Below, piece after piece: positions 42,043-51,844 of a DNA stretch of 64,000 nucleotides (within the stretch, counting starts at the first letter, position 1; each line of letters opens with the position of its first letter). The translations under genes were made by a program, and so were the position numbers. Under the pieces are notes generated by a model, which saw nothing but the letters and a program-made list of their open reading frames with translations, was not told where the DNA came from and searched no databases. Source of the DNA: Bimuria novae-zelandiae CBS 107.79 (Eukaryota > Ascomycota > Dothideomycetes > Pleosporales > Didymosphaeriaceae); assembly GCA_010015655.1 (NCBI GenBank), contig ML976720.1, positions 131,463-195,462 of the forward strand, given 5' to 3'.

Positions 42043-43470
42043 TTAAAAAGGAGGCAAACTATCAAAATTAAAAGGCGTATCAAAAAGCGTCCAATCCTCT
42101 GAACTCCCGGCGCAACTATTAAGGTCGAAATTGCCTAGCGGAAATCCATTTGTGGTAATAACAGGGTGCAGCTCCTCTGATGGTGGGACCTCGGGCATGG
42201 AATCTGTAGGCAGCTGGGGGGTTGCGGTGTTACCGTCGTCCCTAAGCACAGGCTTTGCGTCGAGCGGGCTGTCTGGCGTAGGAGGTATAACAGGCAGTGC
42301 CAAAACTTGGCGTCCGAAGTCGCGGACTTCTTTCGCATCGGTGGACGTGTATGGCACATAAACTTGGGGTGCAGCTTCGTAGGTAGCCTGGTAGGCTGAA
42401 CAACAAGTGTACTTCTCATCGAGAGGCGAATTAAGGGAGGTTGGGGGAAGCTGCAAAGAGGTCGAACTCCGGTAGTTGTGAGCTGGGTCGTTCAAGCTAA
42501 GCGTCCCAACAGCTGGAGTTTTCGGTAGTCCATTAAAAGTTGGGACCTCCACGTTGGGCTCGAGGTCGACCTTTTCATATTCAAGAACAGGATGGTTCAA
42601 GGGAGAACCGGCAGGATGGTCATTGGGGAGCTCCAAGTCAACTTTTCCACATTCAAGAATAGGCTCATCCAAGGGAAGACCTGAAGAGTGGTCGTCGGGG
42701 AGCTCGAACTCGGGAGTTGGTGCATGCTTGGCCAAGTGTCCCCAATCCAAAAGTGCGGTGTCCTTTTCGTCTTGGACAGCAAAATGCGCGACTATTTCTT
42801 CGAAAGCCTCTCCGAAATCGGTGATGATGTTCCTTTTAATCCAGATCGGCACGTTTGGGTCGGTGCTCAACCGATCGTGAAGCCAGTTTTGGAGAGTAGG
42901 TGCGAGTAGCGTAAGGTCAACAGCTATACAGTTGGTCTCTGCGGTTTTAGACAATAATATAGGACAATTGCCAGGCGGATGCAATGCCTTATCTGCTTCG
43001 TGGTATTTGTCTTCGTATGGACAGGGGATTTTATCCTTGGGTACGTCCGGGAACAAAATCGTAAAAGTGAACTTCCACTTCTCGCCTAGCGTTTTGAGGC
43101 TGCGGAAGCGACTACCTTTGAAATTGAGTTCTGTATCCAGCTGAGTTTTCGACAGATTGTGGACATCCTTTAGATGATCTCTATCCATTTTTAGCATTTT
43201 CTGTAAAGTTTTGGAAATCAAACACGCTGTCGCGCACCTCATTTTCGCAATCTCATTGAATCCGGTGCACCAACACGATTTGGCCTTGCGCTTCCGCGTT
43301 TTAACGAAAAAAGGACATAACACTCTAATAACATCTGCATTCGTAAATTTCTTTGCTTTAACTCTACGTTGCGATACGCCTGAGCCCACTACTCCAGACG
43401 CCTTGCGCTTTATAATATTGATGCTGCTTTCGCGAGGCGAAGAGGCGGCGATGGTTTCTGGGTGCGACAT
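42043..43470 (-). CDS. Zinc-finger-like fungal protein with internal repeat and acidic tail, 475 aa
   Basis: Single exon from the ATG at 43470. The N-terminus is basic (NIIKRKASGVVGSGVSQRRV). A Cys/His segment follows: VLCPFFVKTRKRKAKSCWC, GFNEIAKMR, DHLKDVHNLSK. Then come LKTLGEKWKFTFTILFPDVP and KIPCPYEDKY. This order resembles the large fungal family with CPFY...C...RVKEHLxRxH zinc fingers followed by EKWRxxxxILFP, but several His/Cys ligands are lost, so it is a degenerate relative. Residues around 240-300 contain a 26-residue tandem repeat (ELPDDHSSGLPLDEPILECG / ELPNDHPAGSPLNHPVLEYE). The tail DWTLFDTPFNFDSLPPF is acidic/aromatic like an activation domain. Function is inferred as nuclear at best. 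Confidence 0.7.
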   Translation of the reverse strand: MSHPETIAASSPRESSINIIKRKASGVVGSGVSQRRVKAKKFTNADVIRVLCPFFVKTRKRKAKSCWCTGFNEIAKMRCATACLISKTLQKMLKMDRDHLKDVHNLSKTQLDTELNFKGSRFRSLKTLGEKWKFTFTILFPDVPKDKIPCPYEDKYHEADKALHPPGNCPILLSKTAETNCIAVDLTLLAPTLQNWLHDRLSTDPNVPIWIKRNIITDFGEAFEEIVAHFAVQDEKDTALLDWGHLAKHAPTPEFELPDDHSSGLPLDEPILECGKVDLELPNDHPAGSPLNHPVLEYEKVDLEPNVEVPTFNGLPKTPAVGTLSLNDPAHNYRSSTSLQLPPTSLNSPLDEKYTCCSAYQATYEAAPQVYVPYTSTDAKEVRDFGRQVLALPVIPPTPDSPLDAKPVLRDDGNTATPQLPTDSMPEVPPSEELHPVITTNGFPLGNFDLNSCAGSSEDWTLFDTPFNFDSLPPF

Positions 43471-44407
43471 TGCGATCGAGCGATCGTGCTTGCGATGCGA
43501 CGACGATCGCGATGCGCGTATCCTAATTATACAAATATTTATCTTATGGTGTATGCTAAGAGCTGTGAGGCTCGATGAGCGTCACAGTTATAGATACTAT
43601 ATAAGGTTTTATTTGTAGTAGAGGCCGGAACTTCGACGACGAATCGTGCGAAAGACCAATAATATGCGCGAACGATACCATCAACGTTCTTGCAAGAGCA
43701 AAAAGCAAAGAGATTGTCTGAGAAGAGTCAGCTCACACGACTTGCTTCAAAGCATGTGACGAATTAGATTAGCACAAAAGGGGGAGAATTACTTTGCTTA
43801 GCAATCGTGTGTGTAATGAAAGAATCAATCAGAAATGGGATGAAAGAATGCAGGTGGCAAACAGAGAGATAGCGGGTTTATATAGGCAATGGAGCGCCAA
43901 GTGCTTGGCATCATAAAACGAGACATAGCTATAAAAATAAATAAAAAAGTAGGAATAGTTAATAATAGGTATATAAATCGCTTCGGGTTAGCGTGCGGGG
44001 CTCAACACCAATAAGGCTTCACAAGCTCATGCAGTGATCTGGCACAGTCCAACGAGAATCCCTGGCGCTAATTGAGTGCCCTGATAGGTCCTAGGGGCAT
44101 TGGATACACAATTGGCATGCGACTGGATTCATGAGGTTGGGATCAGTTTATGATGCGGCGCACTCCCTCATTGCTGAATTCAATGATATGGAACTTAACA
44201 CCGGCTTCGAGTACAGAAGGATAAATAGTAACAAGTCATCATTTTGCCTTTAGAACCTCGGGGGTCTTCTTCACTGAAGTGCTGCATGGATCTGTCAATG
44301 CGTGATGCGCACTTGACTTGAAACTTCCCGGATGACCTCACCAGTGTCCGAAATCATGACTCTGACAAGGGTCCGCTCTCTCCACACCTAGTTATCGGTC
44401 GGGATAA
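43471..44407. other. Intergenic stretch with an AT-rich patch
   Basis: No supported gene. An AT-rich, low-complexity patch at 43925-43975. Confidence 0.5.
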
Positions 44408-45449
44408 TCAGCTGGATACATCTGCGTCAACAATTTGTCCGCCTGGCTTAAGTGCCACAATGATTCGGTACATTTCTCGCTTCCACGTCAACGTGCCCTT
44501 AGTTATGGATTTCTTGCGCGTCGAAACGTCTAACAGACATAAATCAATGCCGATCCATCCCTCTAATGACGCATCAAAACTCAGCCCGACGCGCAAAGTC
44601 CCGGAAGTGAAGTTCATAGGGTCAATAAATCTACGCAATCAAGTCTCTGCCGTCCGCGGATCCACGAAGTCGGAATGGAATCGCATCTACAGCGCTAACT
44701 CCAAACCGCTCCGGCTTAGGAGCAAGTTCTCCAATGATGGGATGTGGGTCTGAATAGCGGCATCAGGACCAAGGATTGATTCAAGGTCACGTTTCAAAGG
44801 TTGGGAAACCTGTTCAGCACAGGAGAATGAGAAGTGCATTGTGATAGCTCGATTTGCGTGGCGCAGTTGAAGAAGTGGTAACAGATCCAAGCACCGGTTC
44901 GAATGTACCCTCAGAATAAGCGGGCCGATCGAACTTTCGTAACTGAAATAGAAGTTCCGCGTCCGAAGGGTTCATATTTAGGCTCCTAGCAAGGACTGCT
45001 TCGGACCGCTTCAGCGTCGTAACATAGCTTGCAAGGCCGTCAAAGCATATTGTTGGAGCGGTATCGGCAAGATATAGCGGCCAGAACTCCTGCCGAATCT
45101 GGTGGCATACTTGTGTGAGGCCACGGATCTGAGTCTTTGATGGCAAGTCTCCGCCGCTCGTGTGATGCATTCGGTTATCCGCGGTCAGTAGAATGTGGTG
45201 AGAAAGTGTGGATATGGCAAGCGTCGCACTTCCGAATTCACTAGTGGAAGGTTGAGTATCCTCTAGAGCGAAGCTGTACAGCGGATTTCTCGTTTCGGCA
45301 GAGAGACTTAGAAACCCGAAGTTCTGATTGACACAATTGGCACGGTTGTCAGAAGCGGTGTTTGTGACCATGTCGTCGATTGGCGTCGCATCGTTCGGTG
45401 CTGTCGATGCAGAACGGTCCGAGGAAGCGGGCGTGATCTCAGGAAGCAT
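44408..45449 (-). pseudogene. 2EXR/F-box-like lineage protein gene, three lesions
   Basis: The ATG at 45449 (ACCAAGATGCTT) starts MLPEITPASSDRSAS. The 2EXR-like core reads FGFLSLSAETRNPLYSFALE, then LTQVCHQIRQEFWPLYLA, typical of the expanded Dothideomycete family with LPxExRNxIYxLAL. After TFEPVL the frame shifts by one base near 44895, and coding character resumes as LLPLLQLRHANRAITMHFSF. Two in-frame stops follow: TAG at 44687-44689 (after GLELAL) and a TGA 16 codons later (after DPRTAET). Coding character continues after each (RRFIDPMNFTSGTLRVGLSF) to 44408. TAG for CAG and TGA for CGA are both C-to-T changes. Family function unknown. Confidence 0.65.
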
Positions 45450-46357
45450 CTTGGTGAGTGTTGGTGGATGATAGTTTTTCTGGCGAAGCTGTTTAGCCGT
45501 CGGGGTGTTGAGATCCAGGTTTTTGGGTATAGGGTTTTTGGCTAGCGATGTCGTGGGGATTAAATCATAAAAATATAGAGTGTTTGAATCTATGCATGCT
45601 CTAGCGAACGCTATCACGGACCGCTTACACGCATTCCAGTGAAAACCCCGTACCGTGCATTATCCAAGACTTTCCGCAGTTGAGTACCTGTATTTGGCAT
45701 AAGTGTATAAGGTAGGGTAGATGGTATCTACACAACATCGGCAATCGCCCAATCGGGCCAGATTTCCTGTTCTCTCAGGAACACCAAAATCGTGATTCCA
45801 CCCACACGACCGTGTGGGGGGTTCCTGTAGTATGAAATTGTTCGCCTGAACAAGCTGATTACTAGAATCACGTTCTTTATCCGCAAAAAGCTGGCGCTGT
45901 TGCGATAAAGAGACCAAAAGCCAAGATGCAGAGTTTTCGCTCTGCCAAGACTTGGTCAAAACCTTTCACCCAAACTAAGTACCGCTCAGGCGACTACTAC
46001 TACTTGTTCAAGCTTAAGGTTTTCCCCTACGAGGTTTTTACTCAAGGTACAAGGCAGCTTGCTAACTCGTACGAGGTCCTACTTCGTACGAGGTAGGGGG
46101 AGGAAGACAGTACGGGAGCAGAGCTACAAGGGCGAGGGAGAGAGGGGCAGAACAACAACACCCTCACAGATAAGGGCCGGCTACTATAGGTATCTAGGTG
46201 CCTGTAGTAGCAGGTAGACCTATTAAAGGGAGGATGGGCTATGTACAACAAGGCTACTCTGATGGTAGCCAGCCGGCAGGCACGAAATGCTTTCTGTAAA
46301 TACAGCTTAGCACGTCCCCATGCCCCACGGGAGGCTAGAACGTTACGTTCCTGGACG
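45450..46357. other. Intergenic stretch with palindromic segments
   Basis: No supported gene. 46060-46100 contains two copies of TCGTACGAGGT arranged within an imperfect palindrome (CCTACTTCGTACGAGGTAGG); this could be the edge of an unrecognised repeat. Confidence 0.4.
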
Positions 46358-47749
46358 TTAATCAATACTACTACTACTACTACTACTTTCCTGTTCTCTC
46401 GGCTTTGACGCCAGATTTCGATCGTGTATGTGCTCCTTGAGTGGTAGATCCTGATGCTGGCTCCTGTTGCCCATATCAACCCCACGCTTCTGTATTGTTC
46501 GCGCATATGCCATGGTCTGCTTCTTCCACTCCTTCTTGGTGACGTCGCCTCGAAGCCTATCTGCCAGAATCATTGCGTCGAAGGCAGCCTGGCTGGTACT
46601 CGCTACTGTGTGTGGTCTGAATCCTGCAAGAGCATCTCCTAGCAGGATGACCTGGCCATCGAAGAACTCATTTGTGGAAGATATGACGTCGGTGACAGCC
46701 TGCACGAACGGCTTTTTCGTGGCTCTAACAATTTCAGCGAACTGGGGTGGCAGTTTTTCTTTCGCAATCTCGCGTTGCTTCTCCCAAGCCTCCGGATCCG
46801 TCTTTCCGGGTGGTATCGTGATCCTGTGTCGCACACCCTCGATATCCGTCATCAGCTTTGCCAATTCATCCGAAGGTTCATCGAGAGACTTCGAGGGGAA
46901 GTTCGTATAATACACGAAATTTATGAGGCGCTGACCGGGCTCAAGCGTGCCGTTTTCACCAGGTATAAGGTAAGCCAAGATCTGGATACCGCGTGTGTGG
47001 AAGAAAGTGAATCGATTTTTGAATGCTTCGAGAGCCTTCGGCGTGACTTCGTCTTCGCGAACGGTGCCCCTAAGGGCGACGTAGCCGGCGTAGGTGCGCT
47101 GTACATCCGGCTGCAAGAGAGTCCGGATGGTGGAACTAGGCCCGTCTGCTCCCACAACCAAATCTGCCTCCATTGTGCCTTCATCGTTGTCCTTCGTGGT
47201 GTGATGTACGACTATCTTAGTGCCCCTCTTCTCAACGCCTGTCACCTTGTGGCCGTGTAGATGTCGCACTTCGCCTTCGTCGGATAGTGGTGCGGGTACG
47301 TTGCAGTACGAGCTCTCCACATAATCGACATTGGCGCGCAACATGTAATACACCAGATCCCAACTCGTCATATTCTGGACCATGTCTTCCTTATGCACAA
47401 TGTCTCCATCTCTATTGAGATATTGTCGGCGTTGTGAAGACACGGCGAGTGGTCGGTCGCAGCGATCATATCGCTTGAAGAAGTTCAGTGTGTCTCCTCC
47501 TGCTACGATGCCCGCGCCTTGGTTGTGAAGCAGCGTTGTAGGATTACGTTCGAGGATGGTGATGCGATGACGCTGCGGCAGCGATTTGAGAGCGAGCGCT
47601 GTGCAAAGGCCACCTAAGGAGCCACCGACCTGCGATAGAAATTAATTGTGCACATGTTACGGCCGCATATAGAACAAGAGCCGTACAATGACAATATCGA
47701 GTTGTTTCTTTACGCCTTCGAAGGGGTCTGTTGGCGCTTCTGGGTCCAT
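46358..47749 (-). CDS. FAD-dependent monooxygenase (salicylate-hydroxylase/PHBH-like), 444 aa
   Basis: Group A flavoprotein monooxygenase: hydroxylates aromatic or polyketide substrates with NAD(P)H and O2. Exon 1 (47687-47749, MDPEAPTDPFEGVKKQLDIV) and exon 2 (46358-47629) around a 57-bp intron give 21 plus 423 codons. The Rossmann motif is DIVIVGGSLGGLCTALALK, bridging the intron. The DG motif is ADLVVGADGPSSTIRTLL, and the GD motif is GQVILLGDALAGFRPHTVA. The C-terminus is lineage-specific and ends in a Ser run coded by a GTA/TAC microsatellite, which may vary in length. It lies divergent to an NAD-dependent reductase 474 bp away, a common layout in small metabolite clusters, but no polyketide or peptide synthase is in the window. 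Confidence 0.9.
46364..46388. repeat. TAC/GTA trinucleotide microsatellite inside the monooxygenase 3' coding end
   Basis: About seven TAC units on the plus strand. On the coding (minus) strand they encode the serine run near the C-terminus of the FAD monooxygenase. Confidence 0.8.
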
Positions 47750-48222
47750 GATGGCTTCGACAGCAAAGTCGAATGGCGTTAGCCAGTGTCGATCACAGAA
47801 TGATACCGGAAAGAGAATGCGCGTCCGCCCGGCATGACAACAATATATGTATGGGTAAAGTGTACTGTTCCCCGCTGATGGAGGGGTAGAGATACGGGAT
47901 GAATGACGCGCAAACAGCCGAGCTCAACGACCATCGGGAGCTAGGCGAGTTCGCCCCCAGAACGCAGTTCCCCACATCCACGAACTGTGCCTTCCCAAAG
48001 CTTAGCAAACGCTTATTTATGGAGATGCTGGTGACGGTCCTTGTCCTATAGAATATTGCATTCTACCCAGACATACGTTCAAATCTCATAGTATACGTAT
48101 CCACCGATAATTATTAATTATCGCCATCCGGGACAACACACGCAACCTTGAACATAAGGAGAGTGGACGGCATGCAAACGTCCGCCATCTGATCATATTG
48201 GAAACAAAACCGCATCACAGAT
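47750..48222. promoter_or_regulatory. Divergent promoter between FAD monooxygenase and NAD-dependent reductase
   Basis: 473 bp between the two opposed ATGs. No gene and no clear TATA box seen. Confidence 0.4.
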
Positions 48223-49460
48223 ATGGTTGGATCTGATGATCGTGGGCTGGTGGCGGTACGTAAGGGTCACCCGGGGTGTTAAGTTTGATAACTTCGCTGA
48301 AATAAAGTCAGATTACAGGTGCCAACGGAACTATTGGGTATGCCTCAACTGCGCTCGTTTTGCAGCAGGGATACAGCGTTCGTTGTGTAGTTCGAACTGG
48401 CGATGCAATTAATACTCTACAATCTGGGCCGTCCCTGCAAGAGTTTGCAAGCCGGATAGAATACGCCATAGTCCCAGATAACACGGTTGCGGGTGCTTAC
48501 GACTCCGCGCTTGAAGGTGCACGATACGTAATCCACGTTGCGGGCGTCTGGCCCACTCCCGCAAGTACTTACTTAGACCCCTTCGTGTATAGGGTTCTGA
48601 CAAACACAAGGACAAGCATCCAGACAATGATATTTATCTTCCTTTCGTCAAATCCATGGAAAACATTCTTGCCGCAGCCAAGAAATCTGGAACTGTACGA
48701 CGAATTGTATTCACACAGGCCGGGGCTGCCATGGTACATCCTGATGAAGGAGACCGCTACGGAACGGCCATGGACGAAGCTTTGAATGGTGACTCCCCTT
48801 GCTTTATGCGCTCCAACGTACAACAAGCTGATGCGTGGTCTAGAATCTACCCCAGTACAGTCCGGACTACTGTCTATCACTCCGCCATTAATTTCACCTC
48901 ATCATGCGTACTGCGCCGCGAAAGCTCAGTGCATGGTTAGACTCAAGGAGCTTCGAGCATCTGGAACGGCACCTTTCTCAATCGTGCAAATCGTTCCTGG
49001 AACTGTTATGGGACCGTCCGAGCTGGTTTCCACCAAGTCCCGAGCGCGAAAGAAAATGGACCGAATGGCGCGTGCCATCCTCTTCAATGAACCCAAACCG
49101 CGTTATTTGTTCGGTTTCGTGCACGTAGAGGATTGTGCAAGAGTCCACGTCGAAGCTCTCGATGAAGCCAAAGTCGCTGAAAAGGATTTACCAGACTGGT
49201 TCATTGCGGCTGCATCTAGCGACAAGGCGAAAAATGGAGACCAGGTTTGGAAAGAAGCTGGAGACTTGATCATAAGGACGTTCAAGGAGGAGGTCGCGAA
49301 TGGCATGTTCATTGTTGGCAGAGACAATAAGCCTATCAACATGCCATATTACGCAGATTCTACGCTTACAGAGACGCTGTTGCTCAGTGGCGATAGAATC
49401 AGGGGCCTAAATGAATGTATAACGGAGGTTGCAGCCTGGTATAAAGACTTAGCAGAATAG
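48223..49460 (+). CDS. NAD(P)-dependent extended SDR (dihydroflavonol-reductase-like), probably frame-broken
   Basis: Exon 1 is ATGGTTGGATC... (48223-48255); a 56-bp intron (48256-48311) joins GLVA to ITGANGTIGYASTALVL, the Rossmann TGxxGxxG motif. Then YVIHVAGVWPTPAS and, in another frame, KHPDNDIYLPFVKSMENILA and RRIVFTQAGAAMV. The junction near 48565-48615 has a GTACTT donor and AAG acceptors, but none keeps the frame. A second frame change falls at 48786 (DEALN to TPLALCAPTYNKLM). The rest reads on to a stop at 49460 through LISPHHAYCAAKAQCM, SIVQIVPGTVMGPSELV and YLFGFVHVEDCARVHV. Two frame breaks suggest decay; a sequencing error or unusual splicing could explain one. It acts on a ketone or lactol substrate that cannot be specified. 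Confidence 0.7.
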
Positions 49461-50561
49461 TAGATAAACTAGCGCTCTCTAATTGGGCGGTCAGATCGCT
49501 ATGCAGAATAATTGGAGCGGCTGAAAATCATGGTTAGAAGTTGCTACGTAGTACCTAGGCAGATTAATGTTCACGCGAGCAAAGACCAAACAATCAGCCT
49601 CTTAGGATTTCCTACATGTGTACGAACATTCTAATATTTTCCGAACTATTTTCCGTTCGAACTATTCTGCGTTAAGAACTGAGATCATGTGCTTGTGGTC
49701 GGCGCTCGATTCTGTTGAGAACCAGTGTGGTGCATAAGTGGCTGGTCGCATATAGGCAGCACGAACCCGCTGCAAGAGAGAATTGAATAACTGTATGAGG
49801 ATCTTGTGTAGGCACGTTTACACGGTATATCTCAACGTAAGTTTTTCGTGAGAAATATTACGCGAAGCTCTAATGGATAATTACTCGCACGAGCGGTAGG
49901 CGCCCGCGCGGCCGACAAAACCCGACCATTTGTCATCGAAGCGTTACCAACGAGGGTCACCACCATCTTCATAACAATGCTCCGATACCCGCTCGCTTTT
50001 CGTCATTGGCCACCGAACGGGTCAAGTGGAGTTGTTAAGTCAGTAATTCCATACTGTACATTATTCCCTCTCACAATATAACCTCCATAGTGTATAGGCG
50101 CGGTCGTATGAGAAACTGCTCGATCACTAGTCGCACTTCACTTCACTCGGCTTGGCTTCGAACTATTGTATACACTGACCGAGCCCAGCGTCGCTTGTTC
50201 CCATAATCTACATCAGCGTGTGCAACCGTCTTCTTTAATTGCCAGTACACGAGTCTCTACCAGGATCCGCTAACACCTTTCATGGACGTCATTTTACGCA
50301 TTATGTAACCACACCATGCCCTTTCGCAGCATTAGGTAACTGACAATCGTCGAACTGATCTTCATGGCCGCTTGAACCCGCTTGAGCTCATACCCAAGCA
50401 CCACATATATATGCTTTGAAATGGCAGTTCCCGCGAAGCTCCCCGCGAAGTTTCTCAGAGCCTACAAAAGGCCCTCTCCTCGCGAACTTCTCCAAACATT
50501 CACTCAGCATTCATCGGCACATTTCAGCAATTGTTCCAATCAACGTATTGATTCCTTCACC
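49461..50561. other. Intergenic stretch, about 1.1 kb
   Basis: No supported gene. The last 200 bp contain an AT-rich TATA-like stretch (CATATATATGC near 50405) upstream of the reductase ATG. Confidence 0.5.
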
Positions 50562-51844
50562 ATGAAAGCCATTAAGATCGTCGACACCGACAAGGCCGAA
50601 CTGGTGACAGATGCGACTCTCACCAAGGATCCATGCCCCGACGAACTCCTCCTCAAGACTGTCGCTGTCGCTCTCAATCCCACCGATTGGAAGCACGTCG
50701 GCTTTGGTATCCCGACCCGGCCCACGGTAGGCTGTGACTTCGCCGGTGTCGTCGAAGATGTTGGTCCGGCAGTGACCCGCTTCAAGAAAGGCGACCGTGT
50801 TTGGGGAATGGTGCATGGCTCTAACCAACTGCGACCCGACAACGCCGCCTTCCAGGAGTATCTCTATGCGAAAGAAGGTGTGACGGTTAAGATAGCGGAT
50901 GATATGAGCTTCGAGGAGGCAGCGAGCTTGGGTGTTAGCAGACTTGTCAACAATCAAGCCAATCAAGCCGATCTAACCAAATTTAGTAATATCTTGGCCT
51001 ACACGAGCTAGTGAATTACCATATTAGGCTAGACCGGCTTGATTGGCTTGATTGTTGACAAGTCTGGGTGTTAGCGTCTTGACCGTCGGGCAGGGCATGT
51101 ATCAGGAGATGCCGATTCCGTGGCCGAATAACCCGTTGAGGGAGAAGAAACAGATCCTGATCTATGGCGGTAGCTCGGCTACGGGCGCGTTGGGGATTCA
51201 ATTTGCGAAGCTGTGAGCGTTCGATCGCAGGATTAGACCCCCGTTCCTGGCTGACTTGTGTGCGAAGATCCGGATTCGAAGTCCTTACCACAGCCGGAAA
51301 GAACAACTTCGACTACGTCAAGTCGCTCGGAGCCGACGCAGTCTTCGACTCACGCTCCCTGACTGTGGGCGAAGAAATTCGTGAATACACCAAGGACAAG
51401 CTGTGTTACGTATGGGACACAATCGGCGAATACGGTAGCGACGAAGCCTCCGCTAAAGCCCTCGCTTCTAAGGCACCGGACGGCCAGAAGTTATACTATG
51501 GAACTATCCTCTTGAAGGACATCACCGACTTCGTGGCGCGTCGCGGCACATTGGAGCCCAGACCGGACGATGTTATCCAATCAATGTCGTTAGGCTACAC
51601 TGCTGTGGGCGAGGCGTTTGAGATCAAAGGCACCAAGTTTCCGGCACGTCCGGAGGACTATGAGTTCGCCAAGAAGTGGATGCAATTTGCGGGTGAGTTG
51701 ATTGCTCAGGGCAAGATCAAGCCGCATCGTGTGGTGTCGAGATATGGTGGATTTGAATCGCTCGTTGATGGTTTGGAGGACTTGAAGAATGGGGTCAGCG
51801 GCGTGAAGCTCGTGTACCAGGTCGCCCAGGTCGCGGAGCCGTAA
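50562..51844 (+). pseudogene. MDR-family zinc-type dehydrogenase / enoyl reductase-like gene split by a MITE
   Basis: Medium-chain reductase of the group that includes stand-alone trans-acting enoyl reductases. The ATG at 50562 (accATGAAAGCC) starts MKAIKIVDTDKAEL. The GroES-like part has VALNPTDWKHVG and VGCDFAGVVEDVGPAV; the NAD(P)H-binding part has ILIYGGSSATGALGIQFAKL; later comes LGADAVFDSRSL. An intron fits at 51213-51267. A 126-bp element (50940-51065) with a 10-bp target duplication interrupts the exon after EEAASLGVS and introduces a stop at 51009-51011. Without the element and one duplication the exons sum to 1,092 nt, exactly 364 codons, so the insertion is the only visible lesion. 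Confidence 0.88.
50940..51065. mobile_element. 126-bp MITE with about 45-bp inverted repeats and 10-bp target duplication
   Basis: The termini are mirror images: AGACTTGTCAACAATCAAGC at the left and its reverse complement at the right, with pairing extending about 45 bp and few mismatches, so the whole unit is almost a hairpin. The flanks are GGGTGTTAGC at 50930-50939 and 51066-51075. A 9-11-bp duplication is typical of Mutator-like (MULE) elements. It has no coding capacity and would need a transposase in trans. Confidence 0.92.

Noticed and set aside
45660..45959. Minus-strand frame of 99 codons next to the 2EXR-like pseudogene
   Set aside because: No family features and no continuity with neighbouring frames.
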